Positions 1 through 7,724 of a DNA stretch of 64,000 nucleotides are shown here, in pieces. Source of the DNA: Lachnospiraceae bacterium UBA2864 (GTDB taxonomy: Bacteria > Bacillota > Clostridia > Lachnospirales > Lachnospiraceae). The translations under genes were made by a program, and so were the position numbers. The notes under the pieces were generated by a model, which did not search any database, had not been told where the DNA came from, and was given only the letters and a program-made list of their open reading frames with translations. The stretch's first letter is position 1; every line of letters begins with the position of its first letter. The stretch covers positions 1 through 64,000 of the forward strand of contig DEFA01000022.1 in the NCBI GenBank assembly GCA_002350525.1. Direction: 5' to 3'.

Positions 1-28
1 GTAAGCCGCCTCCTACTCGATCTATTAC

Positions 29-910
29 GTGAATAATCTTGAGTGTTCGGGGGATAATCAAAATTACGTTGAGGATTCGACTTTCTTCTGTCTGGATGAA
101 GATAGAGACATTGTAGTAGGTGCAGTAAATATCAGGCATTATCTAAACGAAGCACTGCTGATCAGCGGAGGTCATATCGGGGACGGAGTCAGACCTTCCG
201 AAAGAGGTAAGGGCGTTGCTACAGAGATGATAGGACTCGCACTGGAGGAGTGTAAGAGGCTGGGTATATACAAGGTTCTTATGGTATGTGATAAAGATAA
301 TACCGCATCTGCGAAAAGCATCATGAATAACGGAGGAGTTCTCGAAAATGAACTTGAAGTCGAGGGAGTTATAGAGCAGAGATATTGGATAAATCTCATT
401 TCGGAGGAAGCAGAGAAACTCCCAGACGTTATCAGGCATATGTCAATGGAAGAAGTTCAGGAAAGCGTGGATGTGATAAGAGCGGCATTTAAAACGGTAG
501 CGGATGAGTTTGGTTTTACCGAAGAAAATGCTCCGAGATTTACCGCATTTGCAACTGATGACAGAAGACTGTACTATCAGTTCTCGGTGGAACATAAGCC
601 AATGTATGTATATCTGAAGGGAGATAAGATTGTCGGATATTATTCTCTTGCGATACTTAATGAGGATGAAGTAGAACTGAATAATCTGGCGGTCCTTCCG
701 GAGGAGAGGCACAGAGGTATAGGACAGAAACTTTTGAAAGACTGTTTCGAAAGAGTTAAGGCTTCGGGCATTAAGAAACTGAAGATCGGAATCGTAGATG
801 AAAATGTGAGACTCCGTAAGTGGTATGAGAGCTTTGGATTTATACATACGGGTTCCGTAAAGTTCGATTTCTTTCCGTTCACCTGCGGATATATGGAGCG
901 GGATATTTAA
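29..910 (+). CDS. Tandem GNAT N-acetyltransferase, first domain probably short at N-terminus
   Basis: The protein has two GNAT folds in one chain and should transfer acetyl from acetyl-CoA to an amine; the substrate is unknown. Domain 1 (about residues 15-125) has the acetyl-CoA loop RPSERGKGVA near 55-64 and the CDKDN segment near 88. Domain 2 (about 135-293) has the loop ERHRGIG near 226-232. The start is GTG at 29 without a good ribosome site, and an in-frame stop lies at 2-4. Homologues of domain 1 usually carry about 50 more N-terminal residues before the DSTFF segment. The gene may therefore be 5'-damaged by a frameshift or truncation at the window edge. Confidence 0.7.
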   Translation: MNNLECSGDNQNYVEDSTFFCLDEDRDIVVGAVNIRHYLNEALLISGGHIGDGVRPSERGKGVATEMIGLALEECKRLGIYKVLMVCDKDNTASAKSIMNNGGVLENELEVEGVIEQRYWINLISEEAEKLPDVIRHMSMEEVQESVDVIRAAFKTVADEFGFTEENAPRFTAFATDDRRLYYQFSVEHKPMYVYLKGDKIVGYYSLAILNEDEVELNNLAVLPEERHRGIGQKLLKDCFERVKASGIKKLKIGIVDENVRLRKWYESFGFIHTGSVKFDFFPFTCGYMERDI

Positions 911-922
911 GGAGAAAAGAGA

Positions 923-1714
923 GTGAGTCTTAGGAAGATTGAAAAATCAGAATATAGCAGGTTCATAGAGTATGCGAAAAGATGTTCGGCCAACAAGGTA
1001 TATCCGATGTCTATTGCCGAAGGTTATCAGGAAGGGGATATCTTTGTCAGTTCGGAAGAGGATTTCGTGATGTTTTGGCATTACTGTGGTTTTGTTTACT
1101 TTTCAGGCAGTCCGTTGAAGGCCTTTCTGGAAGAAATATATGAGGAGTACCTGTCACAAGAACGGGAGCGAAGTTTCATTATCATTACGGATGATGAAGC
1201 AATAAAAGACTTCTTCAGTGAGAAGAGTGATGTTATAATCGATAAGAGATTCGAGTATGCATTTGGTGCTGTGGACGATGATACGGAAGATAAAACAGAT
1301 TCTTCAATCGGAAATATTGCCGAAGATAATTCGAAAATCGGAATTGAACGTATATCCGAGAAAAATATTGATTGTATTCACGGAAGGATCATTCCTTCTT
1401 TTTCGTGGGATATTAGCTCGGCCTTTCTGGAAAAAGGTCTCGGATATGTTACGACAGACGGTGAGAAAATCGCAGCGGTTGCATTTTCAAGTGCGGTCAG
1501 TTCTGATGAAGTGGATATCGGAGTTGAGACTGACCCTGATTACAGAAGAAGAGGTCTCTCTGCACGGCTTACGGTAGAAATGTGTGAAGAGATAATCTCC
1601 ATGGGAAAGAAACCTGTATGGGCACATGCAGCAGCGAACGTGGCTTCCGGGAAGACCGCAGAACGCTCAGGCTTTATCAAGACAAAAGAAAACTATGTGA
1701 TAAGAATAGGATAA
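923..1714 (+). CDS. GNAT-family acetyltransferase
   Basis: A 263-residue protein whose C-terminal third is a GNAT acetyl-CoA-binding unit: TDPDYRRRGLSARLT is the R-x-x-G-x-S/A loop, followed by AAANVASGKTAERSGF, the usual beta5/alpha4 end. The N-terminal half is less conserved and resembles the two-part GNAT acetyltransferase family (PF12746-like). The start is GTG at 923, only 12 bases after the previous stop, with a GGAGA site at 911-915. It is probably co-transcribed with the preceding tandem GNAT gene. The substrate cannot be told from the sequence. Confidence 0.75.
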   Translation: MSLRKIEKSEYSRFIEYAKRCSANKVYPMSIAEGYQEGDIFVSSEEDFVMFWHYCGFVYFSGSPLKAFLEEIYEEYLSQERERSFIIITDDEAIKDFFSEKSDVIIDKRFEYAFGAVDDDTEDKTDSSIGNIAEDNSKIGIERISEKNIDCIHGRIIPSFSWDISSAFLEKGLGYVTTDGEKIAAVAFSSAVSSDEVDIGVETDPDYRRRGLSARLTVEMCEEIISMGKKPVWAHAAANVASGKTAERSGFIKTKENYVIRIG

Positions 1715-1907
1715 ATTATATGTTTATTAGCTATCATCTATTTTTCAGAGTTATGAGGCAGATCAAATGAGCTGAGAATATGAGTTAAGAAATATCGGAT
1801 TGAATGCGTCTTACCGCCGTAAATCTGCCACTTACCGTTTTTTACAACATTATACCTCCGTTTTCGATATTATTGGTTCATCCAAAGACGAAACGGAGGG
1901 TTTTATA

Positions 1908-2486
1908 ATGGAAAGATATAGCAGCGTTGAGAAAAAGAAGACTTTCAGGGAAATGGTGTCGGAGCTGGAGTTTAATAACAAAAGGTCATGTGGGCTCTGG
2001 CTTATACTGGTGGGAACGGTAATAATTGCTTCGCTTGTTTTCGGAGGACGTTTCATAGTTAATCCGATAATCTTTCTTGCGGGATATTATGTGAGTTTCT
2101 TTATTGCAAATGTTAACCGTAAGGTAAGGGCAAAGCTTTCAGATGGTCCCACAAGTCAATTCCAGATAAAGATGATTTACTTTGGAATTGCAGCACTCTT
2201 TATCCTGATGTTTTTTATTGCTGGTCCTTTTATTCCAAGTTGGAACTGGAGAATGATCTGGCTCGGAGTAAGCCTTACGACAGGAGTGCATTTTCTGATT
2301 TTTTACTTCGTACACGGACGTTCAATGATAGTACTTGGGGCATTATGTATAGCGATAGCTCTGAGTGGATATGCATTATCGTCGGTTCCGACAGCAATCT
2401 TCCTTACGGCAGACGGCCTTATTAAACTCGGCTTCGGAATATGGATGCTATTCTTCTCAAAGCCGACACGTGTAAGCGTTTTATAG
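1908..2486 (+). CDS. Six-span membrane protein of unknown function
   Basis: I chose ATG 1908 because GGAGGG lies 9 bases upstream; the frame stays open to 1800 without a better start. The 192-residue product has a charged N-terminus (about residues 1-35) and then about six hydrophobic spans, ending in a short basic tail. It resembles small Lachnospiraceae membrane proteins (possibly DUF6609), but I see no catalytic or transport motif. It stands alone between the GNAT genes and the LytTR regulator. Function not assigned. Confidence 0.7.
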   Translation: MERYSSVEKKKTFREMVSELEFNNKRSCGLWLILVGTVIIASLVFGGRFIVNPIIFLAGYYVSFFIANVNRKVRAKLSDGPTSQFQIKMIYFGIAALFILMFFIAGPFIPSWNWRMIWLGVSLTTGVHFLIFYFVHGRSMIVLGALCIAIALSGYALSSVPTAIFLTADGLIKLGFGIWMLFFSKPTRVSVL

Positions 2487-2574
2487 AAATCATAATTCGA
2501 ATATGCTAACATAGTTCTGTGTTACATTTGAAAAGACGTAGTGAAGACACTAACCTAAAATCGGAGGAATAGAT

Positions 2575-3018
2575 ATGCGGGTTGATATGAATATCTCTGA
2601 AAATATACAGGAACCGTATGCCGTGATACATGCGGGAGAACTGACTCCCGAGATTGCAGAGCTGGCGCGGGAAATATCACAATTCGGAACAGGAAAGGGA
2701 GTCATAATAGGAAAACTGGATGACAGAATGGTAGTGATCGATCCGGAAAGTATAGTCCTTATCAGGGTAGAAGCAGAGAAGGTTTATATAGTTACGGATG
2801 AAAAAACATATCGTATAGGTAAGAGAATGTATGAATTGCTGGAAATTCTCGGAAGCGGATTCATGCAGGTATCTAAGTCAGCAGCGATCAATCTGAAATA
2901 TCTCGAAAGCGTGGAACCATCCTTTAACGGTGTAATGGTGCTCCATATGAGAAACGGAGAGAAGGAATATATATCAAGAAAGTTTGTACCACAGCTGAAG
3001 AAGTATCTGGGGTTGTAG
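2575..3018 (+). CDS. LytTR DNA-binding transcriptional regulator
   Basis: A 147-residue protein with a C-terminal LytTR domain (about residues 50-147). Seen are the strand pattern KVYIVTDEKTYRIGKRMYELLEIL, the FMQVSKSAAINLKYL segment and the closing ISRKFVPQLKKYLGL. There is no receiver domain, so this is the stand-alone type that in LytTR regulatory systems is held in check by a membrane partner encoded next door. The following gene encodes a DUF3021-like membrane protein, which fits that arrangement. The start ATG 2575 follows a GGAGGA site at 2562-2567. Target genes are not known; the ABC operon downstream is one candidate. Confidence 0.85.
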   Translation: MRVDMNISENIQEPYAVIHAGELTPEIAELAREISQFGTGKGVIIGKLDDRMVVIDPESIVLIRVEAEKVYIVTDEKTYRIGKRMYELLEILGSGFMQVSKSAAINLKYLESVEPSFNGVMVLHMRNGEKEYISRKFVPQLKKYLGL

Positions 3019-3068
3019 ATTGTACTGCAAAATAGCCCGGTTGTGGGATTTACGGAAGGAGAGATGAT

Positions 3069-3503
3069 ATGAAGTTATTTAAGGAAATAATAAAAAGAGT
3101 TTTTATCAGTATCGCCATGAGCTTTATTATCTTTATAGCGATAGGAATTATATTTGATATAAAGGACGGAGGGAACTTTACACTTACGGATTACGGGTTT
3201 ACAAAGATGGCACTTGCGTGTGTTGTAAGCGGATTAGGATTTGGAGTTCCGACGCTGCTTTATAATTCGGACAGAATATCACCGACAATTGCGTCGGTTC
3301 TGCATCTCGGAATCGGATTTACGATATACTTTGCAGCTGCATCATCTGTCGGATGGATTACGGCCGAGAGAGGAATCAAGGCTTGCGTTATCACGGTTGT
3401 AAGTGTAATAGTAATCGGTCTCATCATCTGGGTATGCTTTATGAAGTATAATAAGAATCTTGCCGAAAAGATGAATAAAGCTCTGGGAGAAAAGCATAGA
3501 TAG
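3069..3503 (+). CDS. DUF3021-family membrane protein, partner of LytTR regulator
   Basis: A 144-residue integral membrane protein with four predicted spans: near residues 10-30, 45-65, 75-95 and 105-128. Size, topology and position right after a LytTR regulator match the DUF3021 family. By analogy with LytTR regulatory systems it may sequester or inhibit the regulator at the membrane; that is inference. The start ATG follows GGAAGGAGA at 3055-3063. The gap from the LytTR stop is 50 bases, so the two are probably one transcript. Confidence 0.75.
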   Translation: MKLFKEIIKRVFISIAMSFIIFIAIGIIFDIKDGGNFTLTDYGFTKMALACVVSGLGFGVPTLLYNSDRISPTIASVLHLGIGFTIYFAAASSVGWITAERGIKACVITVVSVIVIGLIIWVCFMKYNKNLAEKMNKALGEKHR

Positions 3504-3575
3504 AAATAAAAAAAATAACAGTATTACTCACAAAAAAACAACGGAAATGAATCAAAAATTATACATATTTATATA

Positions 3576-3604
3576 TTGACATATGTTCATATGTTTGTTA
3601 TTAT
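3576..3604 (+). promoter_or_regulatory. Sigma-A promoter of riboswitch/ABC operon with palindromic spacer
   Basis: TTGACA at 3576-3581 and TATTAT at 3599-3604 are 17 bases apart. The predicted start is near 3611, exactly at the first base of the riboswitch P1 stem. The palindrome ACATATG-TT-CATATGT (3579-3594) overlaps the -35 box and spacer and could be an operator. Confidence 0.8.
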
Positions 3605-3610
3605 AACTTT

Positions 3611-3744
3611 GCAATCAGGGGAGTAACCGGCAGACAGCGGATAATGGCATGGCTGTCTGTACATAAACTCGTCAACGCAATTGTTACGATGGATTCATCG
3701 TAGTTAACAATTCGGGTTATGAATAATCAGTGAGACTTGTTTGC
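3611..3744 (+). promoter_or_regulatory. yybP-ykoY (Mn2+)-like riboswitch aptamer upstream of ABC transporter
   Basis: The leader begins GCAATCAGGGGAGTAAC and closes with GAGACTTGTTTGC. The 5' arm GCAATCAGG (3611-3619) pairs with CTTGTTTGC (3736-3744) to make P1. GGGGAGTA and GAGA next to P1 are the hallmark loops of the yybP-ykoY class. Internal helices seen are CAGACAGC/GCTGTCTG (3631-3638 with 3652-3659), AACTCG/CGGGTT (3665-3670 with 3713-3718) and AATTGTTA/TAACAATT, with CUCGUCAAC as in family L-elements. Assignment rests on motif memory, not a covariance search. The leader also fills most of the 358-base gap before the ABC operon. Confidence 0.65.
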
Positions 3745-3811
3745 AGACTTAAAGTTCACTACAGGTATATTCTGTAGCGGCTGTAAGTCTGCAGGCAGGT
3801 CTCTTTTATTT
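3732..3811 (+). terminator. Intrinsic terminator, expression platform of the riboswitch
   Basis: Two 20-base arms (3732-3751 and 3784-3803) pair along their full length with only G-U wobbles as exceptions, followed by TTTTATTTT. The left arm contains the whole 3' strand of riboswitch P1 (3736-3744). P1 formation and terminator formation are therefore mutually exclusive, which predicts ligand-induced read-through into the ABC genes. Confidence 0.8.
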
Positions 3812-3861
3812 TGTAAAGAGATTTAACATATATTTATCTGTAATATGAAAGGAGAATCATT

Positions 3862-4578
3862 ATGACACAGCAGGAGAGGAAGTTTCTCGAGATTGTCAAT
3901 CTGAAGAAGGGATTCGGCAGCGGCGAATCACGCCAGGAGGTTCTTAAGGGAATGGACTTTACGGTGAGTAAAGGTGAGTTCTGCGTACTGCTCGGTCCAT
4001 CGGGATCGGGAAAATCCACACTTCTTAATATAATCGGAGGAATCGACAGTCCGGATTCGGGATATATATCCATTAACGGTGATAAGCTCGAAGATATGGG
4101 TGAGAAAGGACTTACACAGTACAGACGTAAGCACCTCGGCTATGTATTTCAGATGTATAATCTTATTCCTAATCTTAACGTCAAGGAAAACATCGAGGTT
4201 GGTGCATATCTTTCCGATAATCCGCTTGAGATAGATGATCTTCTTGAAACACTCGGTCTTTATAAGCACCGTCACAAATTACCGAATCAGCTATCCGGAG
4301 GACAGCAGCAGAGAGTATCAATCGGCAGAGCTATCGTAAAGAATCCTGATATACTTCTCTGCGACGAGCCAACGGGAGCACTTGACTATAACACATCCAA
4401 GGAAATCCTTAAGCTGATTGAAGATGTTAATAATAAATACGGAAATACGATCATAATGGTTACACATAACGAAGCCATAAAGAATATGGCGGATCATGTC
4501 ATAAAACTTCGTGACGGAGTTGTGAGACATAACAACATCAATGAGAATAAGATATCGGCAGTGGATCTTGACTGGTAG
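3862..4578 (+). CDS. ABC transporter ATPase, MacB/LolD type
   Basis: A 238-residue ABC nucleotide-binding protein. Walker A GPSGSGKST is at residues 45-53, the Q-loop at FQMYN, the signature LSGGQQQR at 144-151, Walker B ILLCDEP at 164-170, and the H-loop in MVTHN. The GEFCVLLGPSGSG and PTGALD segments are typical of the MacB/LolD/FtsE group, which works with FtsX-fold permeases by mechanotransmission rather than classical import. It is followed 43 bases later by such a permease. The start ATG has AAAGGAG nine bases upstream. Expression is probably set by the riboswitch at 3611-3811. The substrate is unknown. Confidence 0.9.
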   Translation: MTQQERKFLEIVNLKKGFGSGESRQEVLKGMDFTVSKGEFCVLLGPSGSGKSTLLNIIGGIDSPDSGYISINGDKLEDMGEKGLTQYRRKHLGYVFQMYNLIPNLNVKENIEVGAYLSDNPLEIDDLLETLGLYKHRHKLPNQLSGGQQQRVSIGRAIVKNPDILLCDEPTGALDYNTSKEILKLIEDVNNKYGNTIIMVTHNEAIKNMADHVIKLRDGVVRHNNINENKISAVDLDW

Positions 4579-4621
4579 ATAGAATGATGAAATGACATTG
4601 ATGAAAATGAGGAGATAAGAT

Positions 4622-7387
4622 ATGAAAAAGGTGAAAAATCCGTTAAGAAAAAGGGTAATAAAAGAACTTTTCGGAGATTGGCGTAAGTATCTTGTGATTG
4701 CGGTATTTCTGATAGTTATGATCGGTTTTATATCGGGAATGTTTGTTGCAAATAACAGTATGCTGACTTCTGCCGAAAAGAAGATAACCGAATATAATCT
4801 TGAAGACGGAAGTTTTGAAGTAAGTGAGGTACTGGATGAAGAAACTATCCGAGCACTTGAATCCGGCGAGAAGGCTGATATAAGGCAATACTTCCTCGAT
4901 AAAGGAAGAAGCGAGGCCGATAAGGAAGTTGAGAAGGCGGTTGCGGAAGAACTTCCGGACGAGATAGATAAAACGGTTCGGGAAGGGATAGAGGATAATC
5001 TCCGCGCTGAGATCACGAAAAATGTTGAAGCAGAGACAGAAACATATAAGGCAATGGGAATGGAAGTTCCGGATTCAGAGAAAAAAGCTATGATAGATAA
5101 GCTGGTGGATGAGAATCTGGAGACGACAATTGATGAATATTACGATGAGGCTTATAAAGAAGCCTATGACAGCTTCATTGACAGTAAGGAATATCAGGAC
5201 ATTCTGGATGAAGCAAAAGAGGAAGCCTATAAAGAGGTAGAGGAAAAGGTTGATGAAGAATATAACAAGGTAAAGGATAAGTATGATCTGGAAAATCCGG
5301 ATTATAAGCCGACACCGATAAAAATATATGAAAACTTCTATAAGGATGCGTCGGAGGAATCCGGCGGAAACACAGATTCCGAAAAGAGAACGGGAAAGAT
5401 CCGCGTATTTACGGATAGGACCGACATAGACCTATACAGCATACATGAAGGAGAAATGCCGAAGACTGACAGTGAGATAGCAATCGACAGAATGCATGCC
5501 GCAAATGTGGGAATCAAGGTCGGAGATAAGATAACTGTCAGCGGTAAAGAATATACGGTTACAGCGCTCATAGCACTTGTTAATTACAGTACGCTTTATG
5601 AGAAGCCGACGGACAGCATGTTTGATGCAATCTACTTTGATGTTGCGATGGTCACAAAGGAAGGCTGGGACAGGATAGATCAGAATATACATTATAACTA
5701 TGCCTGGCTCTATAATGATAAGCCGGCAGATGATATAGAGGAGAAGGATCTTTCGGAAAATGTAATGGCCGCTCTTATATCACAGGCAGCCGTTAAGGAA
5801 ATCGATATAGAAAACTTCCTGCCTAACTATGCAAACGAGGCGATACATTTTGCGACAAATGATATGGGGAGAGATAAGGTACTTGCGGGAATCATGCTTT
5901 ATATAATCGTGGCGGTTCTTGCATTTGTCTTTGCTATAACGATCAGCAATACGATCACAAAAGAGGCATCGGTTATCGGAACACTCCGCGCATCGGGATA
6001 TACGAGGGCCGAACTTCTGAGACACTATATGACAATGCCGGTACTGGTTACGCTTATTGCTGCGATCATAGGAAATGTACTGGGCTATACGGTATTCAAG
6101 CAGGTTGTAATTAATATGTATTACAATTCTTACAGCCTTCCGACATATGAGACATATTGGACATCGGATGCGTTCATAAAGACAACAGTAGTTCCCGTGA
6201 TCCTGATGTTTATCATTAACCTTTTTGTGATCACAAGAATGCTGAAGTTTTCTCCTCTCAAGTTCCTGAGACATGATCTTAAGCTGAAAAAAAGGAAGAA
6301 AGCTATGAGACTTCCGAAGTGGAAATTCCTCACAAGATTCCGCACAAGAATTCTGCTTCAGAATATTCCGAATTATATTGTACTTATTGTCGGAATAACC
6401 TTTGTAATGCTTATGATGGCGATGTGCGTCGGCTTCCCCGAATCTCTTGATAAATATCAGGATAAAGTCAAGGACCTGATGTTTGCAAAGCATCAGACCA
6501 TTCTCGTAGATTGTGAAGATGAGGACGGAAATCCTATAGAGACAGCGGATCAATCGGCAGAAAAAATTGCTATGAGAAGTCTAAGGTATCAGGGCAAAAA
6601 TTTTAAGGAGACAATAGCCGTTTACGGAATTGAAGAAAGCAGTAAGTATATAAAGAATCTTCCGGATCTTGAAGGAAATAATGTATATATATCGAGTACA
6701 TTTGCGGAGAAATACAGACTTTCAATTGGCGATACATTTAAGCTTGATGAGAAATATGAAAAGCAGGATTATGAATTCAAGGTTGCCGGAATATATGATT
6801 ATGCGGGAAGTCTTACAGTATTTATGCCGATAGATAATTACAGAGATATCTTTGGTGAGGACAGTAATTACTTTACGGGATATATGTCGGACGAAGCATT
6901 AAGCGATATCGATGATGAATATATCGCAACAACGATAACAGAAGATGATATGCTGAAGGTGACAAGACAACTTGACCATTCGATCGGTGCTTATATGAAT
7001 TACTTCCAGTATGTATGTGTGATCCTCTCTGCAGTGCTGATATATCTGCTTACAAAGTTAATCATCGAGAAAAATGAAAACTCAATATCAATGGTAAAAA
7101 TCCTCGGTTATGAAAACAGGGAGATCAGTTCGCTTTATATGATGTCAACTACTCTGGTTGTTGTGTTTGCATGCGGTATCGGAATTGTGGCAAGTTATTT
7201 CGGAATGGCTGCAGTCTTCCGTGAATATATAATGAGCATGGAAGGATGGTTCGATTTTGTTATCTCACCTTTGGGCTTTGTTAAAATGTTTGTCTTCGTT
7301 TTTGCGGCATATTTCATCATCATGCTCTTAGATTACAGAAGAATTAAGAAGATACCGATGGATATGGCGCTTAAGAATGCGGAGTAA
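4622..7387 (+). CDS. FtsX-fold ABC permease with large coiled-coil ectodomain
   Basis: A 921-residue permease with the duplicated FtsX/MacB arrangement. One span lies near 20-42, a long extracytoplasmic region at 43-410, three spans about 420-560, one near 590-610, a second ectodomain about 620-790, and three final spans to about 915. The first ectodomain holds an extremely acidic, lysine/glutamate-rich helical stretch (about 95-235) that looks like a coiled coil. The second half begins again after an arginine-rich cytosolic loop. It partners the ATPase just upstream and sits under the same leader. Such permeases export or extract lipids, peptides or antibiotics; the metal-type riboswitch makes the cargo here uncertain. 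Confidence 0.85.
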   Translation: MKKVKNPLRKRVIKELFGDWRKYLVIAVFLIVMIGFISGMFVANNSMLTSAEKKITEYNLEDGSFEVSEVLDEETIRALESGEKADIRQYFLDKGRSEADKEVEKAVAEELPDEIDKTVREGIEDNLRAEITKNVEAETETYKAMGMEVPDSEKKAMIDKLVDENLETTIDEYYDEAYKEAYDSFIDSKEYQDILDEAKEEAYKEVEEKVDEEYNKVKDKYDLENPDYKPTPIKIYENFYKDASEESGGNTDSEKRTGKIRVFTDRTDIDLYSIHEGEMPKTDSEIAIDRMHAANVGIKVGDKITVSGKEYTVTALIALVNYSTLYEKPTDSMFDAIYFDVAMVTKEGWDRIDQNIHYNYAWLYNDKPADDIEEKDLSENVMAALISQAAVKEIDIENFLPNYANEAIHFATNDMGRDKVLAGIMLYIIVAVLAFVFAITISNTITKEASVIGTLRASGYTRAELLRHYMTMPVLVTLIAAIIGNVLGYTVFKQVVINMYYNSYSLPTYETYWTSDAFIKTTVVPVILMFIINLFVITRMLKFSPLKFLRHDLKLKKRKKAMRLPKWKFLTRFRTRILLQNIPNYIVLIVGITFVMLMMAMCVGFPESLDKYQDKVKDLMFAKHQTILVDCEDEDGNPIETADQSAEKIAMRSLRYQGKNFKETIAVYGIEESSKYIKNLPDLEGNNVYISSTFAEKYRLSIGDTFKLDEKYEKQDYEFKVAGIYDYAGSLTVFMPIDNYRDIFGEDSNYFTGYMSDEALSDIDDEYIATTITEDDMLKVTRQLDHSIGAYMNYFQYVCVILSAVLIYLLTKLIIEKNENSISMVKILGYENREISSLYMMSTTLVVVFACGIGIVASYFGMAAVFREYIMSMEGWFDFVISPLGFVKMFVFVFAAYFIIMLLDYRRIKKIPMDMALKNAE

Positions 7388-7413
7388 AGCATAGAGTTGG
7401 CTGTTAATAGTGA

Positions 7414-7442
7414 TTGACAAAATACGATGATAGATTTAAATT
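7414..7442 (+). promoter_or_regulatory. Promoter upstream of DUF4250-feoAB
   Basis: TTGACA at 7414-7419 and TAAATT at 7437-7442 with a 17-base spacer. The dyad ATAGAT-N7-ATCTAT (7430-7448) overlaps the -10 box and may bind a regulator. It would serve both the 60-residue gene and the FeoA-FeoB gene. Confidence 0.65.
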
Positions 7443-7498
7443 ATCTATGTTAAATAAATCTAACAAGATTTTGAAAGTATATACATAGAGGAGATAGT

Positions 7499-7681
7499 AT
7501 GAATATACCGAAGGATCCGGTTATGTTGATGAGCTATGTTAACACACAGCTCAGAGATAACTATTCATCTTTAAGAGAACTCGTAAAGAGTCTGGGACTC
7601 AATGAGACAGAGATCAAAGAAAAGATAGCTTCTATAGGAATGAAGTACGATGAGAAGCTCAATCAGTTTATAGCCGGATAA
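7499..7681 (+). CDS. DUF4250 family small protein
   Basis: A 60-residue soluble protein beginning MNIPKDPVMLMSYVNTQLRD and containing a short helix-turn-helix-like stretch (LRELVKSLGLNETEIKEKI). The IPKDPVML start and the final YDEKLNQF pattern match the DUF4250 family, whose members are about 55-65 residues and have no known role. The start ATG follows GAGGAG at 7489-7494. It lies 43 bases upstream of feoB and shares its promoter, so a link to iron uptake is possible but unproven. Confidence 0.8.
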   Translation: MNIPKDPVMLMSYVNTQLRDNYSSLRELVKSLGLNETEIKEKIASIGMKYDEKLNQFIAG

Positions 7682-7724
7682 ACTATAAAAAGTCCGGTAA
7701 TATCAAGGGAGTTTATAACTGAAT

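Noticed and set aside
3611..3811. T-box or M-box leader instead of yybP-ykoY
   Set aside because: No T-box sequence (TGGNACC) or specifier loop and no M-box core; GGGGAGTA and GAGA around P1 fit yybP-ykoY better.
5780..6553. A 257-codon open frame on the - strand
   Set aside because: Antisense to the FtsX-type permease; Cys/His/Arg/Tyr-rich translation without homology.
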